64,000 nt of DNA from Hofstenia miamia (lineage: Eukaryota > Xenacoelomorpha > Acoela > Hofsteniidae). The translations under genes and the position numbers were made by a program. This document shows, one piece after another, positions 45,787-58,649 of the stretch (position 1 is its first letter; each line of letters opens with the position of its first letter). The stretch spans positions 50,878 to 114,877 of the forward strand of contig CABFPE010000492.1 in the NCBI GenBank assembly GCA_900660155.1, given 5' to 3'. Below the pieces are notes generated by a model. It did not search any database. It was not told the origin of the DNA and saw nothing but the letters and a program-made list of their open reading frames with translations.

Positions 45787-48700
45787 ATGAACACAATAAC
45801 AGTTGTGATTAATGGAGTGATGGTAGATGCTACAGTAGATATGGGAGCAGTTATATCAATAATAACTGACGAATGCGCAGCAAAAGTTGGGTTTCAAAGA
45901 AAGCAATTAAATAATAAGAAAAAGAGATTGATAAACGCATCAGGTGATTACATAGATGTAAAAGGTAAGTTGGAAAATGTACTGATAAGAGTAGTGAATA
46001 TGCCATTCCAACAAACATTTACAGTAATCAATACAGATAAAAACCCACTACCATATAAAGTCATACTTGGAAATGATTTTTTAACGAATAATAAGAGTAT
46101 CATAAATTACAACAACAGAACAATAACAGTACAACAGGGGGTTGTAACAACCCATGAAGAAGAAAATGTGGACAATACAATACTACTTAAGTTGACACAA
46201 GATGTGAGAATATTGCTGAACAACTGTAAAATGTATGAAATCAAAACAGTGGACAAGGTAAATATGGAGATAATGATATACAATCAAGTAGGAATAAACA
46301 TGAAAAATTATCAATCCCGTCTAGTTTATGTATGATAAGAGAAGGGAGAGGATGGATACTATTGTTGAACGCAACAAATCACACAGTCAACATAAATAGA
46401 GAGAAGGTGACCATAAAATGGAAATGAGTAAAAACTGAAAGTCAGATGGTGAATAAAACTATTAATATAATAACAGAAAAGGAGGAGCAAACATTTCAGA
46501 TACCAGAAATTAAAGAGGAAGAGTATCAACATTTGAATAATGAAGAAAAAAGGAAATTGATAAGAATTCTGAATAAGCACAATAAAATATTTAATTTTGG
46601 CAAAATCAGTGTGGGAAAGGACGCACAAGATAATCACCACAATGGATGAACTTATCAGGTTACCCTGTATAAGGGTACTGGAGAATTTAAAAGAAAATTA
46701 CAACACAAACGAGTTAATTGATAATAAGAAAAAAGATGCTTATCCATTACCAAGGATAGATGACATGATCTACAAAGCAACAACAAATAAATATTTTATG
46801 TGTATCAATTTATGCAAGGCCTATTGGCAAGTACTGATGGAACTGAAAGACATTGAAAAAACAGCATTCATAACACCATATGGATTATTTGAGTGGATGT
46901 ACATGGCTTTTGGATTCTGTAATGCGCCAGCAACATTCCAATGATATGTAACAAAGGTACTGAAACAAAATAATAAGAAAATGGAGGAAGGAATATGCGC
47001 ATATATAGATGATATATTAATTGCAAGTGACACTATAGAAGAATATTTAGAAAAATTAGATACAACGTTGACAATTCTATGCAATGCAGGATTGTGGGTC
47101 AATGGAAAAAAATGCGAGATTTTAAAAACCAAAGTTGTATTTTTAGGAAGACAAATACAGCAAGGTAAAATCAAAATGAAAAATAATGCAAGGGAAATGA
47201 TTTTAAACATCAAAAGTCTGAAGACGAAAAAAGATGTGCAAAGAATAATGGGTTTCATTAATTACTATGGATCATTTATACCAAACATAGCCCAAAAGAC
47301 AAATAAAATAACAGTGCTACTGAAAAAGTCGAAACCATTTGAGTGGACATGGAAGGAAGAAGAACAGTTAGAGAACATAAAAAATGAACTTGCTAAAATG
47401 CCTTCATTAAATACACCACATTACCAAGAAGAATTCATCTTGGATTGTGACGTGAGTAATGTAGTGATAGGGGCATGCTTAGGGCAAATGAAAATGATAG
47501 AGAAGTCGCAATACAATTCTTTAGTAGGCGATTGAAAACTAGCAAAGAGAATTATGGTTCAACAAAGTTAGAGATGCTAACGTTGGTGGAGAGTATAAAG
47601 AAATTTAGATACTTTCTGATTAGGCAGAGATTTAAAGTAAGAAGTGACAACAGTGGCCTAGCATGGTTGAAAAAATTTTCAGGCAACAAATCGTCAGTAG
47701 TGTCACATTGGATAGAATATCTAAATGAATTTAGATTTACAATAGAACATAGAAAGGGCACACTACACAAAAACGCCGATTTCTGGACTGCATTACCAGA
47801 GTATCAGAGAGATGTGGAAAAACAAGAAGAAGAAATGAAAAAATTCGATTTTTTACCACATAATGAATACAAGGAATTGCCAGAAATTAATGCAGATAAA
47901 AAAGGTCAAGCAATAATGCCCATCATAATCAATGAGGAAATAGAAGAAAGTGAAATTGTTGAAAAACAAAAAATGGACATGATAATGATAGAAATAAGAG
48001 AGAAATTGAAGAATGAAAATAAACAACTGAGTAAAGAAGCCAATAGTTATTACCAAAGATATACGTGGAAAGTAAGTGAAAACAGATTACTATACATACA
48101 AGAGAAGACACTTAGAATAGTGATTCCAGAGTACTACAAAAGAGACTTGGTAAAGAAAATTCATGAGAAAGGACACATTGGAATAAGTCAGACGGAACAA
48201 ACCTTTAATGCAAGGTTTATAACAATAGGAATCCGAAAAGTTGTAGAAGATGTGATAAATAAATGTACTACATGTTTTTTGAACAATAAAAGTCACTTTC
48301 CGCGACAAACTGCACCATTGGAGAAAATTATTGCAACAGCACCAAACCAAATAGTACATGTTGATTTGGAAAAATTGTCACAAGACGATGAAGGATATCA
48401 ATATATTTTGGTAAGAGTAGATAATTTCACAACGTATGCAAGAATGATTCCATTGGATTCCACAACAGTGAAAATAGTAGCAGAGAAAATAATGAAAGAG
48501 TGGATATTAAAGTTTCAGAGCAAAGGAGGTAATAATATCCAATAGAGGAGTGCAGTTTGAAAGTAAATTATTTGAAGAGATGGCGAAATTAATGGAAATA
48601 ATGACAGAAAAAACAATGGCATATCACCCACAAGGAAATGGGGCAGTGGAAAGACTGAATAGAATGATGATTAAATTAATAAGAGTGCTAACATTGAGAG

Positions 48701-49240
48701 TTGGTGGAAGAGACTGGAGAGAAGTAATAGAGATGGTAGATTATTTTTATAATACTTTGGTACACTCTACTACAGGCACAACACCATTTAGAGCAATGTA
48801 TAGTAGGGAAGCAGCAACGCCTATCTCAATGCAATATAATACATATGCAGAAAAACTGGATAACTAATATATCAGAAAGATTAAAAATCAGTTAACAGGA
48901 ATCCATGAAGCAATGTGCCACAACACTAAAAAATCTGCGATAAGACAGCAGAGAAATTTTAATAAGATCTACGAAAACCACACAGGAAGGGTGATAAGGT
49001 TTATGCATACACATTAATGAGAACACAAGACGTAAACCAGGTAAGGAAATTAAAAACACAGTGGTCAGGGCCATTTATCATTTCACAAACATTACCTAAT
49101 AATAATTATAAACTTAACAATGGTAGAATTTTACATTTTCAAAATTTAAAATGGGCAACAAAAGACATAGAACAAGCAAAATTAGATGAAAATTCACAAT
49201 TTAAATTAGTTGAAAGTAATGAAGGTATATACAAATCCGA
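45787..49240 (+). pseudogene. pol: E6 pol region: protease, RT, RNase H, integrase (fossil, broken)
   Basis: Protease frame 45787-46335 (VISIITDECAAKVGF, then LGNDFLTNN). RT with LPRIDDMIYKA, LCKAYWQV, MAFGFCNAPATFQ, AYIDDILIAS and LGRQIQQGK. RNase H with LEMLTLVESIKKF and SGLAWLKKFSG. Integrase with GHIGISQTEQTF...CTTC, HVDLEKLSQDDEGYQY, and HPQGNGAVERLN near 48630, then WSGPFIISQTLP at 49055. All modules present; several breaks. Confidence 0.92.
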
Positions 49241-50392
49241 TCGTCAATTAAAGATCATGATGAGGGGAGAACACACCAGCAGTCACAGTGGAAAGACTAG
49301 GTCTCCCCAATCCAATTGTCAGTTAAAGGGCATGAGGATGGCGCATTCTTCACCTAGTAATAGAAGAAGACGAGTGCAAAGGAAATCTCTGCAATCCAAT
49401 TATCAATTAAAAGGCATGATGATGGAGAATCTAACACCTACCAATAAATTGAGAAGAATAAGAAGGAAATCTCCTCAATCTGATTGTCAGCTAAAGGGCA
49501 TGAGGATGGAGATCAACCTCAACCAAATGTCACTTAAAGAGCAGGCAGGTAAGAGAGGGTCAACATCATAATACTGAGCGTCAATTAAAGGGCATGAGGT
49601 TGGAACAAAGATCGAGCTCTTCAATGGAACACTCCCCCTATCTAGCGAAACTCAAAGTCAATTAAAGGGTGGAGAGTACAAAGCTACACGAATAGGTCCT
49701 CGTCTGCAATTAAAGGCAGCAGGTACCAAGATCTGTGGTCAATACATTGACCCAGATATATAGGATAGGTGAAGAATCAGAAATGGACACCCTGGAGCAT
49801 TTGAAAAACATTGTGGATGTATGGAAGGAAATGAAAACTGAGAAGCCCATACATGAAGAGTGGCCTATGATTGAGATAAGATCGCCCATAAAAACGTATT
49901 ATAAAACAAAGAAGATGGTGCTATTAGAAATAAGAAAAGCATACAAAATGGATTCAAAACGCAATTTCAGAAACATGCTATTCGAAGAAGTAAATGCACC
50001 GCACATAGGAGTGAGAACATCAATATGGATACTGAGCATAGCCCTAACAAACAACGAAAAGCTAGTCTTGCTAATAAGAAAGAAAGAGAGAAGATGCATG
50101 GTGAAAAACAAAAGATATGAGATAGCTATAGCTCCAATACTGGTAAACATAAAGCAATGGATGCTACAGTATGTGAAAATACTACCATTATCACTGACCA
50201 AGAAGACAACAAAAATTCGAGAAGTATTATACATGAGTTTTACAAAACAGCACACACTGGGCAGACCAAACATCGTAGAACTTGCCAACAACACAGGAAT
50301 ATGCCTTGTAGAAATAAATATATTGAATGATGAGGCGAAAAAGTACATGTGGGGAGCTACTTTGAACACAAAACTGAAAGCATTGAAACAAC
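49210..50392 (+). pseudogene. E6 ORF3 region (fossil, broken, shortened)
   Basis: 49240-49720 holds about seven CAATTAAAGGGC-type repeats coding QLKGM with RRRRVQRK-type linkers. A frame at 49735-50397 carries the conserved middle: HEEWPMIEIRSP homologue, KRNFRNMLFEEVNAP, and the helix-turn-helix-like HTLGRPNIVELANNTGI followed by EAKKYMWGATLNTKL. It stops at the F2 LTR boundary. Confidence 0.82.
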
Positions 50393-51444
50393 TGTAATAT
50401 CCTCTACCAGGCATTGTCACTGTTTATCTACTGTTACTTTATATCATTAGCTGTGTTATTGCGGGTAGGGATTTACTTGTTGTTACTGCTTGACTAGTTT
50501 CTTCTGTTAACTTATGTAACCTAGAATTAACTGCTCACTTTTTAGGTGACGAAGCCAAGCGGTAATCTCTCTAATGATCTCCTAGGGATCATCTGCCTGA
50601 AGTGGATCTCCACATCCAGTTTCACTGTTCCATCCGATGCTTGAGTGCCACTTCTCAGCTCAATCAACATAGCTTATGTGTGCCCTACATTAGCTCAGTG
50701 CTTACTCAAGACATGACACAATTTGACTTAAACTCTATTGTGTGAAAGTGTTATACCACTTTGCAACCTGAACTGTTACTAGTTGTTCTTAAATATTACA
50801 TGTAGCCATTACCAAAATATATTGGCTTATTTAAATATATTCTGTTCAAACAACTTCCTAACCTACATTTATAATTTACTACATGTACAGTCACATTATT
50901 GGTCGATTATAGGTCATTAATTTGGATCTAAAATAATATTAATACAATTCCTAATGTTTGGTCATCCAACTGTTTGCTGACAATCAATTATTTAATACAT
51001 GTAGACGTGAAATGCTAGTCTGCTAATTGAGAGAAAACCCCTACACCTAACATATGTGCACTTTCATGATCTGGCACAGGGACCCTAGAATCGTTCCCTG
51101 TGATGTATCCAGACCACTACTAAACACCACTCAATTAGCTCGACATCATAATAAATAATCAAAATGTTAGTATGAAACAAAATAAGAATTCCAAATAAAA
51201 TTCTTTCTCAACTTCAAGATGGCGGCTGAAAATAATGAAAGCATCAGTTAGTCAAAGGTATTTTTATTGACAGACACAAATATCTCTTTTTTCACACATG
51301 TTGTTTCTTGGTTGCATATTACAAATAAATGTGAAATAACACTAATTGATTTAATTACAATATTTTTAATCAACTTGTTTTCAATCTTAATCTCTTCTTG
51401 CGACGTTTGCAGCTTATTTATGATTTTATTTGGATGATGCTACA
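50393..51444 (-). repeat. F2 LTR, minus orientation (1052 bp)
   Basis: Plus-map ends TGTAATATCC and GGATGATGCTACA. Close to 20038-21153 but lacks the TATA/CAGGTACT segment. AAGATGGCGGC near 51216. Left side is E6 ORF3; right side is unrelated sequence, and no target duplication is visible. Confidence 0.87.
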
Positions 51445-51681
51445 TTAAACCAAATTTATGGCTAATGTCACTGCATTGAATAAATTTCATGCATTCCTCT
51501 AATATTGTTAGAATAATAGTAATAATAATAATAATGAATGAATAAATGACTTTATTTAGCCACTGAAGGCAGACACTACAAAAAAATAAAAACAAGTTAG
51601 GCAGTTTTATGGCAGAGAGGAACATCACAGGAGATAAAGTAGGAGCAGATGGAAAAGTAGGCGAATTTGTAGAAGGGCTTA
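51445..51681. other. Unassigned segment with (AAT)n
   Basis: Contains AATAATAATAATAATGAATG followed by AATAAATGACTTTATTTAGCC, a simple-repeat tail of the kind seen at 3' ends of some non-LTR elements. Too short to classify. Confidence 0.4.
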
Positions 51682-52281
51682 GCATCTACCATTTAGCTCA
51701 ACATGATTTATAAGTAATCAAACTGAATAAAATCTAAAGATAAGATTTTCAAAGAATTTACTGTGATAGAATTAGGTGACCTATAATAGACTGATAAATC
51801 AACCAAGCATGTATTATGTTATTTAAATGTAAGGTAGGAAGCTAATAAAAGCCAATAGTTTTCAGTAATGGCTAAAGTAATAATTATTAAGCAGCTAGTG
51901 ACATTGCAAGGTTGTGAAGTGAGTTATATACATGATACAAATAGAGTTTAAGTCAGTTACAATTTGCATTGAGAACTACACTGAGTTAGGATAGGGAACA
52001 CATAAGAACTTTGTTGAACTGAGGTTCAAAGCCACCTAGATTGGCTATTGAAACACAAGTGGAATGATGAGATTGGAGTCGGCCAGAGGCCACAGTTAAA
52101 CCATTCATGGAGCAGAGCTATGATGGCTGAGTACCTAAATAGTATTTAGTTATTTCAGTTAAAGAAAGATAAGAGAAATATATGCAAGAAATAGCTAACA
52201 TAAGTACATCCCTACCCGTGGTTGAACAATAGTTTAAAAGAATCATTTAACCTACATCAATGCTTGGTAGTGGATGCTACA
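51682..52281. repeat. F2 LTR pieces: minus fragment to 51774, then plus LTR 3' half ending at 52281
   Basis: GCATCTACCATTTAG at 51682 is the minus-oriented inner LTR segment. From 51775 the sequence follows the plus-oriented distal F2 LTR (GAATTAGGTGACC, AATAAAAGCCAATAG) to the end GGATGCTACA. A head-to-head rearranged pair. Confidence 0.72.
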
Positions 52282-52296
52282 TGGCGACCATGACAG
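52282..52296 (+). promoter_or_regulatory. F2 primer binding site
   Basis: TGGCGACCATGACAG directly after the LTR end GGATGCTACA; same site class as in F1. Confidence 0.7.
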
Positions 52297-52650
52297 ATAA
52301 AGAACAAAAGAAGAAGAACAATCAGCTCAACATCTGAACTTGGAACTTAAATTCAACAGAGAACCAGAGCAACTGAATAGCAGAAGATATGCAAGGAAGC
52401 AGATGTAATGTACAGCCAGCAATGAGTCAACAACTACAACTATACCTAATGTAGAGCAGGGGAAAGACAATGAGTCACACTGATCTACCAGCCACTACTA
52501 CTTGTAATTAAGGATGCCAAACACATGAGGAAAAAAGGGTAGAGCCAAGAAAGGCACAAACAGAACAACCCCCACCCCAAGGAGAGCACATTCAGAGACA
52601 GATGTATCCCCATAGAGCTGGAAACCCTACACATGTCCCCAGAAACAGGA
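52297..52650 (+). other. F2 element leader/gag-start remnant
   Basis: A-rich sequence after the PBS, with no usable frame, ending where another plus F2 LTR fragment begins. A stub of an internal region. Confidence 0.5.
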
Positions 52651-53445
52651 AAAACGAGGGGTGAAATTGCTTCCATTATTTTTAGCCGCCATATTGGCAG
52701 ACAAAAGTTCAAATTTGAAGCCAACAGGTACTTTTCTGGATTTGCTATAAATAGATTCAAAACCTTGTAAGCAATTGATAAAGAATTTTATTCAGAATTC
52801 TTATTTTGTTCTGTTAATACAGTTTCAATATTTATTATGATGTCAAGTTAAATGAGTGGTGTTTAGTAGTGGTCTGGATCCATCATTGAGATCAATTCTA
52901 GGATCTTTGTGCCAGACATTGAAAGTGCACTTAAGTTAGGTATAGGGGTTTTTCTCTCATTTAGCTGACTAGTGATCATTCAGTACATGTATTAAAATAA
53001 ATGAATTCAAAATATGGTTGCAGATAAAGTAACTGAACATGTACTAATTATTAAATGTAGGTTAGGAAACTGCTCAATAGTAAACTATTTATTAAAGCCA
53101 ATATATTTCAGCAATGGCTACATGTAATATTAATTAAGCAGCTAGTAACAAGTCCAGTTGCACATTCATGAAACACTTTTACAAAATAGAGTCCGAATGG
53201 ATAATTGATGGACTAGTGAAACTGTATGTGGAGATCAGCTTCAGGCAGATGCCCATTATTGATCTTTGGAGAGATTGCTGTATGGCTTCAGCATCTAAAT
53301 AATGAATAGTTAAATCTAGTTACATTATGTTAATAGAAGTAAACAAAACAGTATCTAGTTAGTAAATCCCTACCCACAGAGATACAACTAATGGTATACA
53401 GTAATGAAAGATAAACAGTAACAATGACTGGTAGAGGTTGTTAGG
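52651..53445 (+). repeat. F2 LTR (5' truncated), plus orientation
   Basis: Starts at AAAACGAGGGGTGAAATTGC and keeps GCCGCCATATTGG, CAACAGGTACTTTTC, CTATAAATAG and the distal half, ending GAGGTTGTTAGG before the PBS. The 5' LTR of E7. Confidence 0.8.
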
Positions 53446-54685
53446 TGGCAACCATGACAGCCAAGAACAACAACCTGGAAAAGAAGTTCTTTTACTAGAG
53501 AAACATTCAGTGGAACAATCCGCACACTGCAACAAGATCTATAAGTGAGAGTGGAAATTAAGCAACAGAACAACTACATGAAAATCAAACTAGTCAAGAA
53601 AGAGAGCTACCTAAAACCCAAACCAGTGCACTTCAACAAGATCCAAGAATCGTGATCAAGAAGGAGTACCACTACAAACCAAAGAAAAATATGACAAATG
53701 TAGAATCATGCCAACTCGCCATGATGGCCATACTTAGAGAAAACTGTTACTTTTCTTAGGTTAAACATAACGCGAGGTTGACATTTTCCAATTTCTCTCC
53801 TCTACTATAAATGCGTGGTTCATTAACATATTTAATATACCAGAGCCTTTGTAGCTACTTAGTTAACCAAACTTATTTAGATCAAGCGGAGAGATTAGAG
53901 AACAGGATCGACAACTAGTAACAAGTCCAGTTGCACATTCATGAAACACTTTTACAAAATAGAGTCCGAATGGATAATTGATGGACTAGTGAAACTGTAT
54001 GTGGAGATCAGCTTCAGGCAGATGCCCATTATTGATCTTTGGAGAGATTGCTGTATGGCTTCAGCATCTAAATAATGAATAGTTAAATCTAGTTACATTA
54101 TGTTAATAGAAGTAAACAAAACAGTATCTAGTTAGTAAATCCCTACCCACAGAGATACAACTAATGGTATACAGTAATGAAAGATAAACAGTAACAATGA
54201 CTGGTAGAGGTTGTTAGGTGGCAACCATGACAGCCAAGAACAACAACCTGGAAAAGAAGTTCTTTTACTAGAGAAACATTCAGTGGAACAATCCGCACAC
54301 TGCAACAAGATCTATAAGTGAGAGTGGAAATTAAGCAACAGAACAACTACATGAAAATCAAACTAGTCAAGAAAGAGAGCTACCTAAAACCCAAACCAGT
54401 GCACTTCAACAAGATCCAAGAATCGTGATCAAGAAGGAGTACCACTACAAACCAAAGAAAAATATGACAAATGTAGAATCATGCCAACTCGCCATGATGG
54501 CCGTACTTAGAGAAAACTGTTACTTTTCTTAGGTTAAACATAACGCGAGGTTGACATTTTCCAATTTCTCTCCTCTACTATAAATGCGTGGTTCATTAAC
54601 ATATTTAATATACCAGAGCCTTTGTAGCTACTTAGTTAACCAAACTTATTTAGATCAAGCGGAGAGATTAGAGAACAGGATCGAC
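53142..54685. repeat. Near-identical 771-bp tandem duplication (53142-53912 and 53915-54685)
   Basis: The two blocks, 773 bases apart, differ at one position that I can see (GGCCATACTT against GGCCGTACTT). Each spans the end of the F2 LTR, the PBS, the E7 leader and the first ~215 bases of an inserted F1 LTR. Either a very recent tandem duplication or unmerged alleles in the assembly. Confidence 0.88.
53699..53914 (-). repeat. F1 LTR fragment within the duplicated block
   Basis: Begins TGTAGAATCATGCC on the plus map (LTR 3' end) and is the duplicate of 54472-54685. It exists because of the 771-bp duplication. Confidence 0.8.
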
Positions 54686-55177
54686 GCTCAAATAGAAGCG
54701 GCGCACTCTCAGGAACACACTCGCCAGCTGCATCTTACCAATGTGACTGCCAACGGAGTAAAGAGAACAATAATAGAATGGTGATGTGCATCGTGAACTC
54801 AGTGTAACGGTGATTGCAACTACCTAACAATTTAGTGCATTGATTGTTNTTATAGCACTTTTTGATAAACAATTAAACACTCGACAAGTACCTGCTATTC
54901 TTTCTTGTTGACAGTTTTCCCTCGCTTTAATATTTCTGTTAATTTTACGCAACGTCAGCTTTAATTTGACTATGCTGTTTGACCATCTTTTGTTTTGTCA
55001 AATACCGTCGAGTATAATTTTAAGTATTAACTGCACAAAACATTTTACAAACTGAATAATCAATCCTATCATGATTTACAATTAATCATTATAATCAATA
55101 ATAATTTTAGTCTTTGTTTCTTCATTCTTTTCCTCTCATCCTGACCAATCATGATAGTCTTGATAGATTATGTCACA
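54472..55177 (-). repeat. F1 LTR inserted in E7, collapsed at a single N (54849); TSD CAAA
   Basis: Plus-map ends TGTAGAATCATGCC and GATTATGTCACA. CAAA flanks it at 54468-54471 and 55178-55181, a clean 4-bp target duplication. At 54849 an N joins the two LTR ends, and roughly half of the usual LTR length, including most of the L-ORF, is not represented. The N probably hides an assembly collapse. Confidence 0.87.
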
Positions 55178-55278
55178 CAAAAGGAAAGAAAGACAGCACA
55201 AAGATAACAGCACCCAGGGCAGTAACCCCTAGAACATTGTGATCATTACCATATTCTGGTGAAAATCCATCACCCAAC

Positions 55279-56790
55279 ATGGAACTACAGTCCCTACATT
55301 CACCCCCAGAGACGAATCCTCAAGAGATAATCAATATGCTAAGAAGAAGCCAAGAAAATGAAGCACTTCTGAGGAATGAAATAGAACAATTAACAAACAA
55401 AGTTAAGCAGATGGAATGACAAAACAAAACCATCCTGAGTGAAATCAAGTTAAATATGGAAATGTGACTAGATGAGCAAAGCAAACTATTCCAAAATGAG
55501 ATCAAAATCCTACACACCAACTATCCAAATCAAACAAAAGATTCTTAGAATAAAATCAACATGGCAGAAAAAAAATCAGCAACTGGAAAGAACAAAGAGA
55601 CAGTTAATAGAGGACAATCATTTACAAGCAGGAGAACTGGAGCAACTAAAGGACAAACTAAGATTGCTAGAGCTAATGGATGAAGAAAAATGCGCGACCA
55701 TATGGATCCATGAGATGGAATTTCATTCAAGGAAGGAGAGTGAATTGCAAGCACCACACATGCCAGCTAACAAAGAAGTAATATATGAGTAATCAGATTA
55801 AGACTCAGATGCTGAGACACAGAAAATTATAAACGAGATAATGAAAGCAGTAACCACACAACTACAAGAGGAAGACACAATAAAAAATCACAATAACCCT
55901 AAGTATGAAAATTCAATTCTACCACAACTACCAACCAATGACACAATACCTTGTCAGGCGACACTACTGAAGTTCAATGGAAGTGTAGATGGCTATAACC
56001 CAACATTTGTTGAATGGTTGCAGATGTTTGAGTTAATGATGGCAGAATGAAAAGTAATCCAGCATGCAGCAGCAGCAAGACTCCCATTATATTTAACAGG
56101 CGCAGCTTCCCAACATTACCTGTTGTTTGACTCAGAAATGAAGAGGAATTTTGAATTACTGATTGGAGACTTTATAAACTACTATGAAAACAAGAATTTT
56201 AAAAATCAATACTGAATAATCTTAAATGCAACCAAAATGAAAAAAGTCAAGGACATCCAGAACTACATCCAAGAAGTCAAAAATCTATTAATGCTGAGTT
56301 CAAGGGAAAACAGATATTCCAAATACGATCTATTCTCACATATCTGCAAAGGCATGCCTGAAAGCATCAGGATGCAGTTTGAAATAAAGTGTGACATAGA
56401 TGACAAGCTAGAAAGAATGATCTGAAAGGCAGTTGATAAGCAGGCAACCATCGAAAACAATGCACAGATATACAAGAAAGCTGCATGGCACAGAAAGGAA
56501 CTGACATGGAGAAATAATCTCAAACCACGTCCCCCAAACAAAACTTACAATGATACAAAACCGGAAAAAATCATAAAAGTTAAAGGAAAAGATGGAAAAA
56601 TGAGAAAGGTGAGAGAAAAAGATGTCAAGTGCTATGGCTGTGGACAAAAGGGACACAAAAAACCCGACTGCCCAAAGCAAATAAATGTTATCAGAGAAGA
56701 GGATGCATATTATGACAAATAAGATATACTGCAATCAGAAGATGAAATGGATGAAACATTGCCAAACAACAAGGAGTCTGAAAACTAATC
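55279..56790 (+). pseudogene. gag: E7 gag (fossil, broken)
   Basis: Coiled-coil frames from 55320 (INMLRRSQENEALLRNEIEQ), a capsid-like frame at 55841-56050 (CQATLLKFNGSVDGYNPTF, EWLQMFELMM), then QEVKNLLMLSSRENRYSKYD at 56270 and the knuckle CYGCGQKGHKKPDC near 56630-56675. Matches E1 and E6 gag throughout. Several breaks. Confidence 0.85.
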
Positions 56791-56823
56791 AGAGCACCAA
56801 CTCATAAAAGCTGTGCATCAATA

Positions 56824-57428
56824 ATGATCCTGACAATAAACACAATTACAATAGGGATCAATGGAGTAATGACAAAGGCAACAATCAACACTGGAGCAGC
56901 AGCACCAATAATGATGGACGAATGCATGATGAAGCTAGGTTTCAAATGTGAAGACTTGAATAGTTGCAACAAAACATTAATTAACACATCAGGAGAATAC
57001 ATTGACACAAAAGGAATGATAAATTCAGTACAGATGAGAATTGCTAATACAACATTCAAACAGTCATTGGTAGTAGTGCCCACACATAATAAGTTGTTGC
57101 CATATGAGGTCAATCTTGACAAGAAATGGGTGTGTTATTAACTATGTGAATAGAACTATAAAGGTGAGAGAGGAAGAAATGGAAATTGAAGAAGAACAAG
57201 GGAAACAAAAAACAATTATATTTGAATTGCAGGAAGACATCCATCTACAACAGCATCAATGGAAGATGCATATGATGGAAATGGAAGATGCAATAACAGC
57301 TGACATAATACTAAATGACAACAAAGGCATCTACACTAAAAGAGTATCAATGCCATCTAGCATTTGCACAGTCAAGCATGGAAAAGGAAGAATACCAATC
57401 CTCAATGTGATGAACCAAAATGTTAGGG
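56824..57428 (+). pseudogene. pol: E7 protease and start of pol (fossil, interrupted by an LTR)
   Basis: The frame at 56824-57141 (ITIGINGVMTKATI, MDECMMKLGFKCEDLN) is the protease region. 57104-57436 continues the linker toward RT (MPSSICTVKHGKGRIPILN). The RT itself is absent because an F1 LTR begins here. Confidence 0.82.
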
Positions 57429-58649
57429 TGACATAATCCATCAAACTATCATGATTATAATAATTAATATGTAAACACATGATATGATTGATTATTTGAT
57501 TTTGTAAAATGTTTTGTGCAGTTATATTTAAATTATGCTCAACAGTATTTGACAAAACAATATATGGCCAAACTGCATACTCTAATTAATGCTGATGTTG
57601 TGTAACTATTAGCAGAACTGTAAACTGAGGGAAAACTGTAAACAAGAATTGATTATACAGGTACTAGTCGAGTATTTGCTTATTTACTACGAACTGCTAT
57701 AAATATGTTCAAAATGATATACTTACTGATGAATGAATTTAGTTTGGATTTACTTTTCTCTTGTCAGGTTATTTTATATTCTGATGGAAAGCTAAACATT
57801 CATGCACTGGGGTAATTGTATGGTGGTTCCCACATCCGTTTAAAGGTATGCTGGAGCAGCCTCATGATCAGCTATTCCACAGTGGTGAGGGTGACATCTG
57901 TAATTACATTTCAGTGCTTTTAAGTTATGAATAGTCATAGGGGTTTTTCACAGTTATATCTTTCCTATTCTTTGTTGCTTGCCAGTTATTATGATTACAA
58001 TTATTACGTTCTACATGATGACTTCCCTATTGATGAACCTCAGTCAGTTATGGTGTTATCTTACTTTATTTAGATCATGTTTTTATATTACATCCATTAT
58101 CAATTTCATAGTAGAATTAAGTTGCTCATTGTTTCCTGCCATAGACCTTTGGCTGACTTAGGCATTTGTTTTCTTGCTGGTGGCATTAATTGTTTGCATG
58201 TACAAAGGGCTATTATATATCACTATATCAGTAGGGCTATTATATGTAAGGCTCAATAACAAACTCAAGCATCNACATGATGACTTCCCTATTGATGAAC
58301 CTCAGTCAGTTATGGTGTTATCTTACAATTGGTGATTTAGTATTAACTTTATTTAGATCATGTTTTTATATTAGATCCATTATCAATTTCATAGTAGAAT
58401 TAAGTTGCTCATTGTTTCCTGCCATAGACCTTTGGCTGACTTAGGCATTTGTTTTCTTGCTGGTGGCATTAATTGTTTGCATGTACAAAGGGCTATTATA
58501 TATCACTATATCAGTAGGGCTATTATATGTAAGGCTCAATAACAAACTCAAGCATCCAGGTTGCTGTAATCAATACTCTTTACAATTTCATAATAACAAA
58601 AACAATCAATGCAATAATTCTTAAGTAGTTACAAATCCCTTCACACTAT
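57429..58649 (+). repeat. F1 LTR, plus orientation, diverged, with single-N duplication
   Basis: Starts at TGACATAATCC (first bases decayed), with CAGGTACTAGTCG near 57658, CTATAAATATG near 57698 and the conserved GGTATGCTGGAGCAGCC segment. 58013-58273 repeats as 58275-58556 across an N at 58274. Runs to about 58649, where the E8 LTR begins. L-ORF remnant at 57979-58161. Confidence 0.82.
58013..58556. repeat. Direct duplication joined by a single N at 58274 (assembly join)
   Basis: 58013-58273 and 58275-58556 are near-identical apart from a 21-base insertion in the second. Consistent with two alleles placed in series. Confidence 0.85.

Larger units (their letters stand above)
42970..50392 (+). 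mobile_element. E6: plus-strand F1-type Ty3/Gypsy element (fossil, several breaks)
   Basis: Order: diverged F1 LTR, PBS, gag, pol and ORF3. The right end is taken over by a minus-oriented F2 LTR at 50393 inside ORF3, so no 3' LTR of its own is present. Roughly eight or more breaks. Intermediate in age between E1 and E5, judged from how long the surviving frames are. Gag-pol sequence is closest to E1, including the TTTAAAC-TAG site. Confidence 0.9.
53446..57428 (+). mobile_element. E7: F2 Ty3/Gypsy element 5' part (leader, gag, protease), fossil
   Basis: After the PBS (TGGCAACCATGACAG, 53446-53460) come the leader, gag and protease. An F1 LTR inserted in the leader/early gag (54472-55177, TSD CAAA). 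Pol is cut off just after the protease by another F1 LTR at about 57429. Many breaks. The gag-pro sequence is closest to E5. Confidence 0.85.

Noticed and set aside
51440-51685. 81-codon minus-strand frame
   Set aside because: Spans the LTR boundary and an (AAT)n tract; no coding signal.
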